Origin: an uncultured Eubacteriales bacterium
GTDB taxonomy: Bacteria; Bacillota; Clostridia; Oscillospirales; CAG-272
Direction: 5' to 3'
NCBI GenBank assembly: GCA_900545935.1
Contig: URAP01000010.1
Coordinates: forward strand, 1-62,487
Length of the DNA: 62,487 bases
Positions 9,151 to 17,199 of the stretch are shown here, in pieces. The notes below the pieces were generated by a model that made no database searches, had not been told where the DNA came from, and saw only the letters and a program-made list of their open reading frames with translations. The position numbers and the translations under genes are program-made. How positions within the stretch are numbered: position 1 is the first letter of the stretch; each line of letters begins with the position of its first letter.

Positions 9151-9189
9151 AAAGGAATGCCCGCGCCGTGCGCCGAGGCAGACACTGTA
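9151..9189 (+). promoter_or_regulatory. Shine-Dalgarno followed by a hairpin, then the start codon (LtaS-like gene)
   Basis: AAAGGA at 9151-9156 is followed by a GC-rich stem-loop (9159-9179; GCC-C-GCGC-CGT-GCGC-CGA-GGC), then AGACACTGTA and ATG at 9190. The ATG at 9157 abuts the Shine-Dalgarno with no spacing and is unlikely to be used. Confidence 0.5.
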
Positions 9190-11502
9190 ATGAACTATAT
9201 TGTATTTGAACACGGAATATATAACTGTGCACTCGAGCGAAAGCTGTATGCCTTCTGCCGCAGGAGAAAGCTCTCGCTGTGGAAGTTTGCTTTCATATAT
9301 TTATTATATGATTTTCTCTACTATTTTCACATCATCAGCCGGCAGAAATATCTCGCAAAGCATTGGTCGTTCCTGCGCGAGCTTGACGTACCCGAGCTGT
9401 CGGTGACCGCCTTTGCGCGGAAAAACAAAAAGCGGCTGCATCTCCCACCCGATAACGTAACGGTGCTGAGCACCCACCCGCGCAAGGTGATAGAGCAGCT
9501 GACCGGAATGAAAACGGTCGCGGGTGAGTATTCCCCCATCAGCGAGACCTTCAGCGTCTACCGCGATCTGCGTGAGCTGCCCGAGGGCGAGTACACCGCA
9601 TACGGCACCATGCGCTCGCCGATAATGCGCCGCGCATCCCGCCGCATAATGACCGACGGAGCAAGACTGTATCTCTCCCGCGCCGACTATGTGCGCCACT
9701 GGATACTGAAATATGCGGTGTCGATCTGCATTATGCTCGCAAGCTCGCTGTTCTGGACCGCGATACACCTCTACTATGCCTCGCGTCCGTTTGCGGCAAA
9801 TCTGACGCTCTTCAGCTCATATTTCTCACACCCGATGATATTCGTGCTGAATGCACTGCCGGCGCTGTTTCTCTGCGCGATATTCTATCTGCTGTCAAAC
9901 CGCGTATCGGTCGCATGCTTCCTCTCGGGAGCTGTAACCTACGGCTTCGCGCTCGGCAACTACTTTAAGATCATGCTGCGCAGCGATCCGCTCATCGCGG
10001 CGGATATCGTGAACCTCTCGGAGGCTGCAAACATCTCCGACAGATATACCATAGAATTCACCCCGATAATGATACTGCTCGCGGTATTTCTGCTGCTGTA
10101 CTGCGTCGTTATCCGACTACTGTTCGAGGCAAGGATAAGGATCCGCTATGTGCGGCTCGTATCGCTGCTGCTCGCGGTCGTTATCGCCGTTCTCGGCATG
10201 AATTTCTATATGAGCGACAATGTGTATGAGACCTACGACAATACCGAGCATATCGACGTATGGTCGAGCATCGACCAGTATCTGTCCCGCGGCTGCTTCT
10301 ATCCGTTTCTGCACAGCTTTTCGACCGCATTCGACAAGCCGCCGGAAAACTACGTTGAGCAGAGCGGTGCGGATATACTCGCCGAATACGAGGACGAACA
10401 CATCCCCGTCGATAAAAAGGTCGATATCATCTCCGTAATGCTCGAAGCATACAGCGATTTCACCCGCTTTGACGGGCTGACCTTCACCGAGGATCCGTAT
10501 GCCTTTTGGCATGAGCTGCAAAAGGAATGCTACTCCGGCTACCTCGTTGACGATGTTTTCGCCGGCGGAACGATATCTACCGAGCGCAGCTATCTCACCG
10601 GCTACGAATTTCAGCCGTCGTATACCAAGAATACAAATTCTTACGTTCGTTATTTCGCATCCGAGGGCTATCGCGTTGAGGGCAGCCACACCGGAAACGA
10701 CTGGTTCTACAACCGCAAGAACGTAAACAAATACCTCGGCTTTGACAATTACTACTTTGCCGAGGACACCTACTTTAATCTCTCCGGCGGCTCGTACTGC
10801 GCCGACAACGATATTCTCGTACCAAACATCATCTCGCTCTGGCAGCAGAATGCGGAGGGCGCGGGAGACCCGTACTTCTCCTTTAACGTAACATTTCAGG
10901 GTCACGGTCCGTACGATACCGAGTACAGCCTCTTTGACCGCGAATACGTGGCAAATACCGGCTTCTCGAACGAGACCTACACCATGCTGAATAACTACCT
11001 CGACACCGTACGTCGGTCGGGCGAGGAGTTTGCAAAGGCGCTCGAGACTCTCCGCGCCTCCGACCGTCCCGTACTGCTCGTCATGTTCGGCGACCATATG
11101 CCGTGGATGGGCGACGGAAACAGCGGCTATAAGGAGCTCGGCATCAGCCTCGAGCTGTCGGACGAGGACGGCTTCTGCAACTATTACTGCACCCCCTACT
11201 ACATCTGGGCAAACGATGCGGCTAAGGCGGTGCTCGGCGACAGCTTCGGCGGCAGCGGCGACCGCATCGGTCCGTACTACCTGATGAACAAGATATTCAG
11301 CCTCTGCGGATGGACCGGAAACGCATATATGCAATTTATGGATGACTGCATGCAGACCCTGCCTGTGGTTCACTCGAGCGGCGCATGCTTTACGCAGAAC
11401 GGCTTGACCTATGTTTTGGACGAGCAGGAGGAGGATGTGCTGCATCGACTGAGAACGGTCCAGTACTATTACAGTCATCAATCGGTCGGTGACAGAAAAT
11501 AA
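9190..11502 (+). CDS. LtaS-like membrane sulfatase-fold enzyme with an N-terminal degenerate HAD domain
   Basis: A 770-residue protein from the ATG at 9190. Residues 1-125 align by eye with HAD-type phosphatases (FEHGIYN where DFDGTIY is expected, HWSFLRELDVPEL, VTVLSTHPRKVI), but the nucleophile Asp is gone. About five hydrophobic segments follow (175-355), then an extracellular alkaline-phosphatase-like domain: SVMLEAYSD (metal Glu), FAGGTISTERSYL (Thr nucleophile region), TFQGHGPYD and FGDHMPWMG. LtaS-type enzymes move glycerol-phosphate or phosphoethanolamine onto envelope glycopolymers. It has its own promoter and terminator. The HAD-LtaS fusion is unusual; the substrate is inferred only by family. 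Confidence 0.8.
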   Translation: MNYIVFEHGIYNCALERKLYAFCRRRKLSLWKFAFIYLLYDFLYYFHIISRQKYLAKHWSFLRELDVPELSVTAFARKNKKRLHLPPDNVTVLSTHPRKVIEQLTGMKTVAGEYSPISETFSVYRDLRELPEGEYTAYGTMRSPIMRRASRRIMTDGARLYLSRADYVRHWILKYAVSICIMLASSLFWTAIHLYYASRPFAANLTLFSSYFSHPMIFVLNALPALFLCAIFYLLSNRVSVACFLSGAVTYGFALGNYFKIMLRSDPLIAADIVNLSEAANISDRYTIEFTPIMILLAVFLLLYCVVIRLLFEARIRIRYVRLVSLLLAVVIAVLGMNFYMSDNVYETYDNTEHIDVWSSIDQYLSRGCFYPFLHSFSTAFDKPPENYVEQSGADILAEYEDEHIPVDKKVDIISVMLEAYSDFTRFDGLTFTEDPYAFWHELQKECYSGYLVDDVFAGGTISTERSYLTGYEFQPSYTKNTNSYVRYFASEGYRVEGSHTGNDWFYNRKNVNKYLGFDNYYFAEDTYFNLSGGSYCADNDILVPNIISLWQQNAEGAGDPYFSFNVTFQGHGPYDTEYSLFDREYVANTGFSNETYTMLNNYLDTVRRSGEEFAKALETLRASDRPVLLVMFGDHMPWMGDGNSGYKELGISLELSDEDGFCNYYCTPYYIWANDAAKAVLGDSFGGSGDRIGPYYLMNKIFSLCGWTGNAYMQFMDDCMQTLPVVHSSGACFTQNGLTYVLDEQEEDVLHRLRTVQYYYSHQSVGDRK

Positions 11503-11513
11503 TGCAACTATTC

Positions 11514-11582
11514 GGGGATGTCAAAAAGGCACTGACTTTTACGACATCCCCATTTTTTGAATTATCGTTTTTTACGATAATT
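11514..11582 (+). terminator. Rho-independent terminator followed by a second hairpin
   Basis: GGGGATGTC (11514-11522) pairs with GACATCCCC (11543-11551), followed by ATTTTTT. A second hairpin, AATTATCGttttttaCGATAATT, follows at once. Confidence 0.85.
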
Positions 11583-11679
11583 CCGTTTTTCCTAAATCAC
11601 AATATAACTATTATTCCGCATCATTACGAAAAGCCTTGATATACGAAATACTCGCTCGGCAGAGAGAAAGGACAGCATA

Positions 11680-13395
11680 ATGCAAAACAGCGACAGATGC
11701 TCGACGTATAACGTCGGTGACAACGGCGGCAAGGTAAATAAACCGAGCAGCAGCAATAATACTGACGGCATATACAACGGCAGCAAGCACATAGGCGGCG
11801 CACATACCGATAGAAAAAACGGCAAAGGCAGCTCTCCGCGCTTTTCTCCCCTGCTGCGCGCTACGGCGGTCGTATTTTGGCTCGCCGTATGGCAGTTCGG
11901 TGCCGATGCCGTAGGCACCGAGGTGCTTTTGCCCTCTCCGCTTGCGGTACTGCGGCGGCTGTTCTACCTCATTCGCGAGGAGGATTTTCTCGCATCGGTC
12001 GGAGGCTCGCTCTGCCGTATAATGGCGGGCTATCTGCTCGCGGTACTGCTCGGTACTCTTATCGGATATCTGTGCGAGCGCAGCCGCACCGCCGAGCTGC
12101 TGCTGTCGCCGCTGCTCAGCATCATAACCGCGACCCCCGTCGCATCCATCATTATTCTGACCCTCGTTTGGATAGGCAAGCAGCTCGTTCCCTCGCTTAT
12201 AGTCATGCTGATAGTGATACCGGTCGTGGCATCGCACACCCGCGCCGGGCTTGCGGGCATCGACCGCAGTCTCGTCTCGCTCTGCCGTATCTACGGACTG
12301 CCGCGAACGGTCGTACTGCGCAAGCTATATCTGCCGTCCATGCTTCCCGACTTATCGGCAGGATTGTCGACGGCTCTCGGTCTCGCGTGGAAATCCGGTG
12401 TCGCCGCCGAGGTGCTCGCCGTTCCGCTGCACTCGATAGGCGCAAACGTATATAGGTCAAAGCTCTATCTCGAGACCACCGATCTCTTCGCATGGACCGT
12501 GACCGTCATTCTGCTTAGCATGCTGATATCAAAGCTGCTCTGCGTACTGATAAAGCGCCGTGGAATGCGGGCAAGGTTCGATATCGACGGCACGACAAGC
12601 AATGCGGGTGAGTCTGAGAACGGTGACGACATAAGCCTGCCGGGAAATGATGCTGCCGACACGGAGTATTATGCTGCCGATACGGAGAAAACCGCCGACA
12701 TAAGCGAATATGAGAGTGATGCCTCCGATGCGAAACCGATCGGCGCACCGAAAAAACACGTCGGTGCAGCGGCGCTCACTCATGATATCGCACTGCGCGG
12801 GATATGCAAGAGCTACGGTGACAAGGCGGTGCTGTATGAGCTTGACCTTACGCTGCAGGCACACCGTATTACCGCGCTGACAGGAGCATCCGGAATAGGT
12901 AAGAGTACGGTCATTGGCGTGCTGTGCGGCGAGGTCAAGCCGGACAGCGGCGAGCTGCTCGGACTTGAGCCAGGCATGTGCGCACCGGTATTTCAGGAGC
13001 AGCGGCTGCTGCCGTGGCACAGCGCTCTCGACAACTGCGCGCTCTTCTCACCGCTCGGCAAAAAGCGCTATGCCGAAGCACTGCGTGAGGCATCGGAGCT
13101 GCTATCGTCACTCGGTCTTGACGAGCAGGCACAGCAAAAAACTCCGAGTCAGCTCTCCGGCGGCATGAATCAGCGTGTCGCCATAGCCAGGGCACTGATA
13201 TCACATCGTCCCCTGCTGCTGCTCGACGAACCGTTTCGCGGCCTTGACCCTGCGCTGAAGCGCCGTGTGATTCAGGTGGTGCTCCGGCACTCCGACACCG
13301 TTCTGCTGATAACACATTCGCCCGAGGAGGCGGAATATATGGGCGCGGACAGCTACCGGCTCGACGAGCTGATGAAGCATAGCAAAAGGCAGTAA
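11680..13395 (+). CDS. ABC transporter permease fused to ATPase (SsuC-SsuB type)
   Basis: A single 571-residue frame. Residues 1-45 are a Ser/Asn/Gly-rich leader, and about 50-295 are a binding-protein-dependent permease with six hydrophobic segments. The linker at about 295-365 is acidic and variable. Residues 368-571 are an ABC ATPase with GASGIGKST (Walker A), FQEQRLLPWHSALDN (Q-loop), LSGGMNQRVAIARAL (signature), LLLLDEPFRGLD (Walker B) and LITHSPEEAEYM. In nitrate/taurine-type transporters these are normally two proteins, and the soluble domain must dimerise, so two fused chains would form one transporter. AAAGGA lies 8 nt before the ATG. Probable partner of the binding protein at 7762. 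Confidence 0.87.
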   Translation: MQNSDRCSTYNVGDNGGKVNKPSSSNNTDGIYNGSKHIGGAHTDRKNGKGSSPRFSPLLRATAVVFWLAVWQFGADAVGTEVLLPSPLAVLRRLFYLIREEDFLASVGGSLCRIMAGYLLAVLLGTLIGYLCERSRTAELLLSPLLSIITATPVASIIILTLVWIGKQLVPSLIVMLIVIPVVASHTRAGLAGIDRSLVSLCRIYGLPRTVVLRKLYLPSMLPDLSAGLSTALGLAWKSGVAAEVLAVPLHSIGANVYRSKLYLETTDLFAWTVTVILLSMLISKLLCVLIKRRGMRARFDIDGTTSNAGESENGDDISLPGNDAADTEYYAADTEKTADISEYESDASDAKPIGAPKKHVGAAALTHDIALRGICKSYGDKAVLYELDLTLQAHRITALTGASGIGKSTVIGVLCGEVKPDSGELLGLEPGMCAPVFQEQRLLPWHSALDNCALFSPLGKKRYAEALREASELLSSLGLDEQAQQKTPSQLSGGMNQRVAIARALISHRPLLLLDEPFRGLDPALKRRVIQVVLRHSDTVLLITHSPEEAEYMGADSYRLDELMKHSKRQ

Positions 13396-13412
13396 AAATA
13401 ATATATAAAAAC

Positions 13413-13452
13413 AAAAGTGCATGTTAAAATTCAAACCTTAACATGCACTTTT
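13413..13452. terminator. Bidirectional terminator between convergent genes
   Basis: AAAAGTGCATGTTAA (13413-13427) and TTAACATGCACTTTT (13438-13452) form a perfect 15-bp stem with T-runs on both strands. Confidence 0.85.
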
Positions 13453-13512
13453 AATTATCATGTAATATACAAGCGCCGAATCACATGCGCCGCACCGTGA
13501 TATCGCAGTATA

Positions 13513-14574
13513 TCAGCCGCCGACTGCCGTAAGAAGCTCCTGAATTCCCTTGATGTTAAGCCCAGCAGCATAAAACATATCGTCGCCGTTATACGAGGGA
13601 TTCATGGTCATCTTTTCCGTTTCAATAAAATGATGCGCATAGCAGCCGATAGCGCCTACCGGATCGCTGCCGGCATTCTCCCAACGATACTCTGCATTAA
13701 TACAGGGTGTTCCAAGGCCGAGCTTTGTAACAGAGTTAATTACCGGGTCGGTCGCCTCGTCGATGGACAGAAGCGTTGCAACTATCAGCATATTCGTATT
13801 GAAATAGTCGGCATTATATCTTGCCTTGAGAGCGTCAACGTCGACCATACGATCCTTGTATCGCTCCGCATCGGACTCGTTAGCAAAAATAAGCTCGCCG
13901 TCGTAATCGTAAATCACAGCGGCATTTTTAATATAGGCATTGAACTCATCAAGCGAGGTTATGATATCAACATAAAACGCATCGGTGTTTGCATCTGCAT
14001 TTATTGCAGAGTACCTTACTGTATCGGTGAAGGCCATTTTCGCACCGCAATAAGCGTATATGCCCAGATCGACATCAACTCCGGCGATCAGCTTCATGGC
14101 GCGAACAAGATCCTTGACATTGATCATGCCGTCAAAATTGGAGTCAAATGCGATAAGCGCATCGTTTGATAGCTCTCCGACCTCAAATGTGCCCGATATG
14201 TATTTCATACCTCTGACGATATCATGCGTATCGAGCTCGCCGTCACAGGTGATATCTCCGGCAAGATATGCATCAACCTCAACCTCGCGGTCCGCGGTAT
14301 TGAATATCATCTTTTCATTATCGGTATAAGAGCCGTTCGTGCTAAGAAAGGTATAGAAGCAGCCGTCACGCATATCAACGGTATAATACACCGTCTCTCC
14401 TTCAGCGACCTCTGAAAGCTCGACTGCCTGTGTCTTTTCCGCATCGCGATAGAAGCTGACGGTATAAAGCGGAGCCTCTTCCTCCGCGCCTACGCCGACC
14501 GACAGCACCGGTGCGGCGAGCATTGCAAGCGAGAGCGAAGCCGCCGCGATACGTTTTGCAAAATCCTTTTTCAT
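13513..14574 (-). CDS. Secreted dockerin-domain protein, paralogue A
   Basis: A 353-residue protein. The start MKKDFAKRIAAASLSLAML has AAAGGA just upstream; the frame stays open further upstream but without a ribosome site. A signal peptide (1-30, ending VGVGA) is followed by a small beta-rich region (YTVSFYRDAEKTQAVELSE). Two type I dockerin repeats at about 98-165 carry Ca-loop patterns DITCDGELDTHD and DSNFDGMINVKD, each followed by a RxMKxIxG helix. The C-terminal 180 residues match no family I know. Dockerins bind cohesin modules on scaffoldins; an internal dockerin with no CAZyme domain is unusual. Paralogue of the next gene with the same length and order. Confidence 0.82.
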   Translation of the reverse strand: MKKDFAKRIAAASLSLAMLAAPVLSVGVGAEEEAPLYTVSFYRDAEKTQAVELSEVAEGETVYYTVDMRDGCFYTFLSTNGSYTDNEKMIFNTADREVEVDAYLAGDITCDGELDTHDIVRGMKYISGTFEVGELSNDALIAFDSNFDGMINVKDLVRAMKLIAGVDVDLGIYAYCGAKMAFTDTVRYSAINADANTDAFYVDIITSLDEFNAYIKNAAVIYDYDGELIFANESDAERYKDRMVDVDALKARYNADYFNTNMLIVATLLSIDEATDPVINSVTKLGLGTPCINAEYRWENAGSDPVGAIGCYAHHFIETEKMTMNPSYNGDDMFYAAGLNIKGIQELLTAVGG

Positions 14575-14626
14575 ATTATCTTTCCTTTCTGTAACACATG
14601 TAAATCGAGAAAATTTTGTCATGACA

Positions 14627-14655
14627 AGTATAATACTATCGTAAAAAGATGTCAA
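14627..14655 (-). promoter_or_regulatory. Sigma-A promoter of dockerin paralogue A
   Basis: On the minus strand, TTGACA (14655-14650), a 17-nt spacer and TATACT (14632-14627). Both hexamers and the spacing equal those of paralogue B. Confidence 0.75.
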
Positions 14656-14815
14656 TATTTTTGTATGATGAAACATCATAATTCAACCAAAAGTCGAGTT
14701 CGGCTATCATTATATCACATTAAAGCCGAAACAAGCTTCATAGCCGAAGCAACACAGTCGGGTCAGAGCCGCAAAAGTGCCGAAACCGTTGCCGAACAGC
14801 TCGCCGTGCCGTCTG

Positions 14816-15880
14816 TCAGCCCGTCACACGGTTATATTCCTGCAATCCGCGAATAACATATCGTCCGACAATGATTTCTCCGTCCTCGTATTCCGGAACA
14901 TAATTTATCTTATCAAGCTCGATAAAATTATGCACGAAGCAATCGACCGCACCGAACAATCCATAATCCTCGTCATAATTGAACAGCCTGTAACTAAACT
15001 CAACGCACGGGATATTATATCCGTCCTCCATAACATCGAGCAGAATAGGCTCGGTCGACTCGTCGATAGAATAGATAGACGCTGCGATAAGCGTATGGTT
15101 GCTGAAAAATGCCTCATTGTACCGAGCTTTCAGCGCTTCCGCATCGACCGTTCTGCCCTTATAGCGGTCTTTTTCACGCTCATCGACAAAGTTCAGGTCC
15201 GCATCGTAATCGAATACCCGCTGAGCGGCGCTGATATATTCATTGAACTCTTCAAGTGTGTTTATGGTACTAATATAAAACTGAGAAACATTGCCCATTT
15301 CACGGGTCAATGCCGAATAATAATAATTATGCTTATACGACAGCTGCCTGCCGCCGTACCATTCCAAGCTCAGATCAACATCGGCGCCTGCGATCAGCTT
15401 CATTGCACGGACAAGATCCTTAACGTCAATAACAGTATCGAAATTTGAATCAAAAGCCGTGAGCTGCTCGTTGTGTATCTCTCCTGTGCCGAAGCTCCCC
15501 GCTATATACTTCATTCCTCTGACGATATCGCGGGTATTGAGCTTGCCGTCGCCGGTAATATCACCGGCAAGATATGAGCTTATATCTACTGTGCGGTCGG
15601 AGGATGCGAATATCATTTTCTCATCGTCTGTATAGGTGCCGTTTGTTTTCAAGGTATAGATAAAGCAGCCGTCAGCCGGGATCAGGGTATAATAGACAGG
15701 TGCATTATCGGCTATCTCCGAGAGATCGACCTTCTGCTTTTTTTGCGCATCGCGGTAATAGGTTATATAATAGTGCGGAGCTTCCTCCTCGGCTGCTATT
15801 CCGTTCGTAAGCACGGGTGATGCGAGCATTGCAAGCGAGAGCGAGGCAGCGGTGATACACTGCATGATCTTGTTCTTCAT
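14816..15880 (-). CDS. Secreted dockerin-domain protein, paralogue B
   Basis: A 354-residue protein starting MKNKIMQCITAASLSLAML, with GAAAGGG upstream. It has the same layout as paralogue A: a signal peptide ending near IAAEEEAP, an N-terminal beta-rich region (ITYYRDAQKKQKVDLSE), dockerin repeats DITGDGKLNTRD and DSNFDTVIDVKD, and an unassigned C-terminal domain with matching segments (KxRYNxxxFxxxxLIxAxxxSIDExTxP). The second loop lacks the usual Gly after FD. The two genes look like a tandem duplication, moderately diverged, each with its own promoter. Likely a cell-surface or cellulosome-associated protein of unknown role. Confidence 0.82.
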   Translation of the reverse strand: MKNKIMQCITAASLSLAMLASPVLTNGIAAEEEAPHYYITYYRDAQKKQKVDLSEIADNAPVYYTLIPADGCFIYTLKTNGTYTDDEKMIFASSDRTVDISSYLAGDITGDGKLNTRDIVRGMKYIAGSFGTGEIHNEQLTAFDSNFDTVIDVKDLVRAMKLIAGADVDLSLEWYGGRQLSYKHNYYYSALTREMGNVSQFYISTINTLEEFNEYISAAQRVFDYDADLNFVDEREKDRYKGRTVDAEALKARYNEAFFSNHTLIAASIYSIDESTEPILLDVMEDGYNIPCVEFSYRLFNYDEDYGLFGAVDCFVHNFIELDKINYVPEYEDGEIIVGRYVIRGLQEYNRVTG

Positions 15881-15972
15881 TCTTTTTTCCCTTTCTGTTT
15901 ACTGCATATATGATTTCCGAATGTCCCGCCGACGGCAAACTCATCAAATGTTATGCGCCGTCGACAACTAAA

Positions 15973-16001
15973 AGTATACCATCCGCGAGCAGATTTGTCA
16001 A
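15973..16001 (-). promoter_or_regulatory. Sigma-A promoter of dockerin paralogue B
   Basis: On the minus strand, TTGACA (16001-15996), a 17-nt spacer and TATACT (15978-15973). Confidence 0.75.
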
Positions 16002-16089
16002 CATCTTACAGCGCAATTCGACAAGCTCAATCAACGGTATAAAAAACGGAAAGTCATATATCACCCGAAGAATACCGCAAAAAGCAGAG

Positions 16090-16128
16090 AAAAACGCACA
16101 GCCGACGATGCATATCAGCCGTGCGTTC
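16090..16128 (-). terminator. Terminator overlapping the end of the NERD gene
   Basis: ACGCAC/GTGCGT arms (16094-16099 and 16121-16126), extended by inner GC pairs, are followed on the minus strand by TTTTTCTCT. The 5' arm includes the last NERD codons. Confidence 0.6.
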
Positions 16129-16750
16129 TTATTCTGTGATTCTGCTGCTTAAGCACCCGGCAGATCGTATCGACCTGCTCCGGTGTGATAATGCGACCGC
16201 GCATCTCGCCTCCGAGATAGTCGAGCGAGCCCTCCGCAGACAGCACCTGAGCGAAATTATTCTTAAACCGATAGTCATGACCGGTAAAGACAACTATTCC
16301 CTTTGCGCTGCCGTACTTAATGCCGCGCGCATCAAGCAGACGGCGTATAGCGGCGATATGTACCGCGTTTCGCTCGCAGGGGTTCTGAAACTGAACTATA
16401 CGGTCGCCGTGGAACTGCCGCCAATCGCCGCGCATGGGATTCTCGATAAAGCCGTCCATATGCTTTTCCTCGACGGCAAATATCCCGCCCCGGCATACGA
16501 CCACCATAGGCACAAGGCAGAGCGAACCGCCCGCCCCTCCGTCACGGTGGAGATAGATATCACGCAGCACACGGCACTGCTTGCCGAATGCGGTGAGGTA
16601 CAGCTCGCGCAGATAGCCGCAGCCGCCCCTGCCGCTGAGCAGCAGCCGACGCTCGCGCAGAGCGCACAGCATCCGTCTGCCGAACAGAACCATAAAAAAA
16701 AGAAGGACGAGTATCAGCAGCACAAGAATTATTTTACTCCCCGCGGACAT
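16115..16750 (-). CDS. Membrane-anchored NERD-domain protein
   Basis: A 211-residue protein. Residues 5-24 are one transmembrane helix. A nuclease-related domain (NERD) follows: GRGGCGYLRELYL, VVVCRGGIFAVEEKHMDG, GDWRQF, and NPCERNAVHIAAIRRLL. NERD is related to restriction-type nuclease folds, and the E-x-K of VEEKH fits a nuclease centre, but the biological role of these anchored forms is not known. AAAGGAGG lies 9 nt before the ATG. It is the third gene after the acyl-ligase and ACP on the same strand. Confidence 0.8.
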   Translation of the reverse strand: MSAGSKIILVLLILVLLFFMVLFGRRMLCALRERRLLLSGRGGCGYLRELYLTAFGKQCRVLRDIYLHRDGGAGGSLCLVPMVVVCRGGIFAVEEKHMDGFIENPMRGDWRQFHGDRIVQFQNPCERNAVHIAAIRRLLDARGIKYGSAKGIVVFTGHDYRFKNNFAQVLSAEGSLDYLGGEMRGRIITPEQVDTICRVLKQQNHRIRTHG

Positions 16751-16885
16751 GATACATCGCCTCCTTTCGGTCGGAGCGGGATCGTATACCCGATATGCTG
16801 CGGCAAAGCGCAGTCGCCGGGATGCCGTATCGCTCCGATTTTTTTAATATTCAGTTTTCCGTGGGTCCGCACAGAGCGGAAGGGC

Positions 16886-17107
16886 TTACTTCTGCTTGCT
16901 CTCGAGGAAGCGAACAAGGTCGCCTACGGTGATAAAGGTGCGTATATCGTCGTCGCTTATTTCAACGCCGAACTCCTCCTCGCAGTGCATAACAAGGTCT
17001 GCCAGCTCGAGAGAGTTGACTCCAAGCTCTGCAAGTGCGGAATCCTCGGTGATATCGCCGCTTACCTGAAGCTCGTCAACGAGCAGCTTTTTGATCTTTT
17101 CAAACAT
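16886..17107 (-). CDS. Acyl carrier protein
   Basis: A 73-residue acidic four-helix carrier protein. The phosphopantetheine attachment serine is Ser32 in ELGVNSLELADL, and EEEFGVEISDDDI marks helix III. No fatty-acid synthesis genes are nearby. Its neighbour is an AMP-forming acyl ligase 92 nt upstream, which suggests a dedicated carrier loaded by that ligase. GGAGGAG lies before the ATG. Confidence 0.93.
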   Translation of the reverse strand: MFEKIKKLLVDELQVSGDITEDSALAELGVNSLELADLVMHCEEEFGVEISDDDIRTFITVGDLVRFLESKQK

Positions 17108-17199
17108 AATATTCTCCTCCGTTAAGAGTGATTTTTTTGTTGTATTTCAAGCGGTTAGCCGCATGATGGTGAAATAACAAGCACACAGCAGATGCCGCA

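Noticed and set aside
9157..9189. Start of the LtaS-like protein at 9157
   Set aside because: That ATG directly abuts the AAAGGA with no spacing. The next in-frame ATG at 9190 restores the normal HAD-like N-terminus.
14575..14679. N-terminal extension of dockerin paralogue A to 14679
   Set aside because: It would precede a clear signal peptide, overlap the promoter at 14627-14655 and lack a ribosome site.
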